A DNA stretch of 36,354 nucleotides, from contig JAUVDV010000052.1 of NCBI GenBank assembly GCA_030595125.1, forward strand, positions 1 through 36,354, read 5' to 3'. Source of the DNA: Deltaproteobacteria bacterium (GTDB taxonomy: Bacteria; Myxococcota_A; Polyangia; JAAYKL01). Under the pieces are notes generated by a model. It was not told the DNA's origin and made no database searches. It worked only from the letters and a program-made list of their open reading frames with translations. Positions 35,069-36,354 of the stretch are shown here, piece after piece. How positions within the stretch are numbered: position 1 is the first letter of the stretch; each line of letters opens with the position of its first letter. Made by a program: the position numbers and the translations under genes.

Positions 35069-35141
35069 TAGCTTTTCGACACTGGATTGGATCGCGCTCC
35101 TCCCGCTTCAGCCGGATGGCTTCGGTAGATATTCCCTGCGT

Positions 35142-36104
35142 TCAGTTCAAGTCAAGTGTAGAACGGTACCACTTCAGAGTACGATTGAGCCCTTCTTCGA
35201 GATCGACCTTCGGTTCGAACCCCAGGAGATTTCTCGCAGATGTGATGTCGGGGACCCTCAACTCCACGTCCGGGTACGGCCACTCAACGAGCCTGACCTC
35301 CGAAGAAGATCCAGCTATGCGCACTATCAGGTTGGCCAGGTTGTAAACAGTCAGCGCCGTGCGCGGGTTTCCGATATTGAAAGTGTTGCCCACCGCCTCG
35401 GGGCGTTCCATCGAGAGAAGCAGCCCGTCTATCATGTCGTCGATGTAGCACCAGGCACGAATCTGGGCTCCATCGTTGTGTACCGTCAGTCGCTCTCCCT
35501 TGAGGGCTTTTACAATGAAGTGATGAATCGCCCCCTCGCCCACCTGGCCAGGCCCGAATATGTTGAACGGTCTCACGGTCACCGCCGGTAGATCTTTTTG
35601 CATGTGCATCACATGGCACAGGTGCTCCGTGGCGAGTTTGGAGACAGCGTATGTCCAGCGGGCCTCGCCCACGGCCCCCAATGAAGTGACATCGCCCTCC
35701 TTGACCCGGTACGCATACGCCCCGAATACCTCGGAGGTCGAAAGGTCGACAAAACGCTCGATCCCCTTTTCCTCCACCGCAGCCTCCAGAACGTTGAAGG
35801 TTCCCTTCAGCGTGATGTCCATGGTGAGCAGCGGGTTGTTCATCACCGTATCCACGCCTGCTATGGACGCCAGGTGGATCACGTGGGAGGCGCCCTTCAT
35901 GGCACTCTTCACCGCATCGGAATCCCGCACGTCCCCCACGACGAGATCGATGTTCGGATGATTCTCCAGGGGGCTATCCTTGATGGCGTTGCGGTGGAGT
36001 GTATCCAGGATGACGATCTGATTGTCATCGACCAGCCGCTCGCAAAGACGCGTGCCGATAAAACCCGCCCCGCCTGTAATAAAGATTTTTTTGTTCTTTA
36101 ACAT
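35142..36104 (-). CDS. Extended SDR family nucleotide-sugar epimerase/dehydratase
   Basis: Encodes 320 residues from ATG 36104; a TTG at 36140 gives a longer, less likely start. GGAGFIG (11-17, in ITGGAGFIG) binds NAD, and Tyr152 and Lys156 of YAVSK plus the Ser of STSEVFG are the catalytic residues. VVGDVRD, HLASIAGVDTVM and RPFNIFGPGQ are family landmarks. The profile fits NAD-dependent nucleotide-sugar enzymes such as UDP-glucose 4-epimerase or UDP-glucuronate decarboxylase; the substrate cannot be fixed by eye. A cell-surface polysaccharide role is likely. It lies 73 bases before the repeat-protein gene and is probably the first gene of the operon, downstream of the group II intron end. 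Confidence 0.92.
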   Translation of the reverse strand: MLKNKKIFITGGAGFIGTRLCERLVDDNQIVILDTLHRNAIKDSPLENHPNIDLVVGDVRDSDAVKSAMKGASHVIHLASIAGVDTVMNNPLLTMDITLKGTFNVLEAAVEEKGIERFVDLSTSEVFGAYAYRVKEGDVTSLGAVGEARWTYAVSKLATEHLCHVMHMQKDLPAVTVRPFNIFGPGQVGEGAIHHFIVKALKGERLTVHNDGAQIRAWCYIDDMIDGLLLSMERPEAVGNTFNIGNPRTALTVYNLANLIVRIAGSSSEVRLVEWPYPDVELRVPDITSARNLLGFEPKVDLEEGLNRTLKWYRSTLDLN

Positions 36105-36216
36105 TCTGATTATTGTGGCGGAAGCAAACACATTGGTCAAAAGGAAAGCTGGTTTATGAAAATTGAATTACCAACTTCAAATTCGAAGGTCGACGATCTC
36201 GCCATAGCGCGAAGCG

Positions 36217-36354
36217 GTAGAGTAGGCTCGGGACGTTCCCGTCCCGAGCCCCTCGCCAGATCCGTACTTGGAGATTTCCACCATACGGCTCCTCCGCTGA
36301 CATGACTCACTGGGCTGGCCCCCAGAACACCTTTTGGGACTGGGGGACCGGGAG
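36217..36354 (-). mobile_element. 3' end of a group II intron (domains V and VI), truncated by the window edge
   Basis: On the minus strand, 36291-36259 has a domain V pattern: GAGCCGTA at one end and TACGGATC at the other pair (one mismatch), the AGC triad is present, a GAAA loop caps the distal stem and a two-base AG bulge precedes TACGG. Domain VI follows: GGCTCGGGACG and CGTCCCGAGCC form an 11-bp stem (36250-36225, loop GGAA); GAG pairs with CTC at the base and leaves one bulged A (36223), the branch point. The intron would end in TAC at 36217, seven bases from that A. The rest, including any reverse transcriptase, is beyond 36354. The segment 36300-36354 also has a 7-bp CCCCCAG/CTGGGGG stem. 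Confidence 0.75.

Overview
The window looks like a chromosomal contig of a Gram-negative, moderately GC-rich delta-proteobacterial or Myxococcota-type organism, probably an environmental genome. This is inferred from the density of long secreted proteins and lipoproteins with acidic Asp-Thr/Asp-Ser linkers, an S8 protease with a Cys-rich tail and a MYXO-CTERM-like Gly-Cys end, FG-GAP, kelch and VIT/VWA lipoproteins, an ISAs1-type transposase remnant and a DUF4070 radical SAM protein. No rRNA, tRNA, CRISPR array or prophage was recognised.

Region 1 (1-8217, + strand): the end of a secreted protein, an exported phage-tail-collar-like protein with His-rich repeats, a very large lipoprotein metzincin, and an unrecognised helical cytoplasmic protein preceded by a promoter whose elements overlap an inverted repeat. 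Region 2 (8218-13405, - strand): a seven-unit degenerate 42-bp tandem array, then a two-gene operon made of an FG-GAP beta-propeller lipoprotein and a protein with a peptidase propeptide-like N terminus that is broken by a frameshift and has no zinc motif.

Region 3 (13534-18164, + strand): a small acidic protein, a subtilisin-like protease and a Cys-rich lipoprotein form a tight operon. A Bax-inhibitor-1-type membrane protein follows. It sits between two 39-bp direct repeats, the second of which abuts the 5'-truncated transposase. Region 4 (18368-26737): a coiled-coil lipoprotein converges stop-to-stop with a large FecR/VIT/VWA/repeat lipoprotein. That gene is divergent from a kelch lipoprotein overlapping an anchored membrane protein. 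These look like a cell-envelope module of unknown role.

Region 5 (26759-30870): a DUF4143-type ATPase and a small exported protein made of 23-residue two-Cys repeats diverge from a region with three 17-bp dyads spaced exactly 32 bp apart. Next are a MoaE-like protein and a divergent SLC13-type transporter with two TrkA-C-like domains. Region 6 (30906-36354, - strand): an operon running epimerase, repeat protein, PIN-PhoH ATPase and B12-binding radical SAM enzyme. Upstream of the epimerase lies the 3' end (domains V and VI) of a group II intron whose body is outside the window.

Six genes encode clear lipoproteins and at least four more products have signal peptides, so the window is mainly surface and secretome genes with a short housekeeping-like operon at the right end. 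All functional calls are from motif recognition by eye; no database search was possible.
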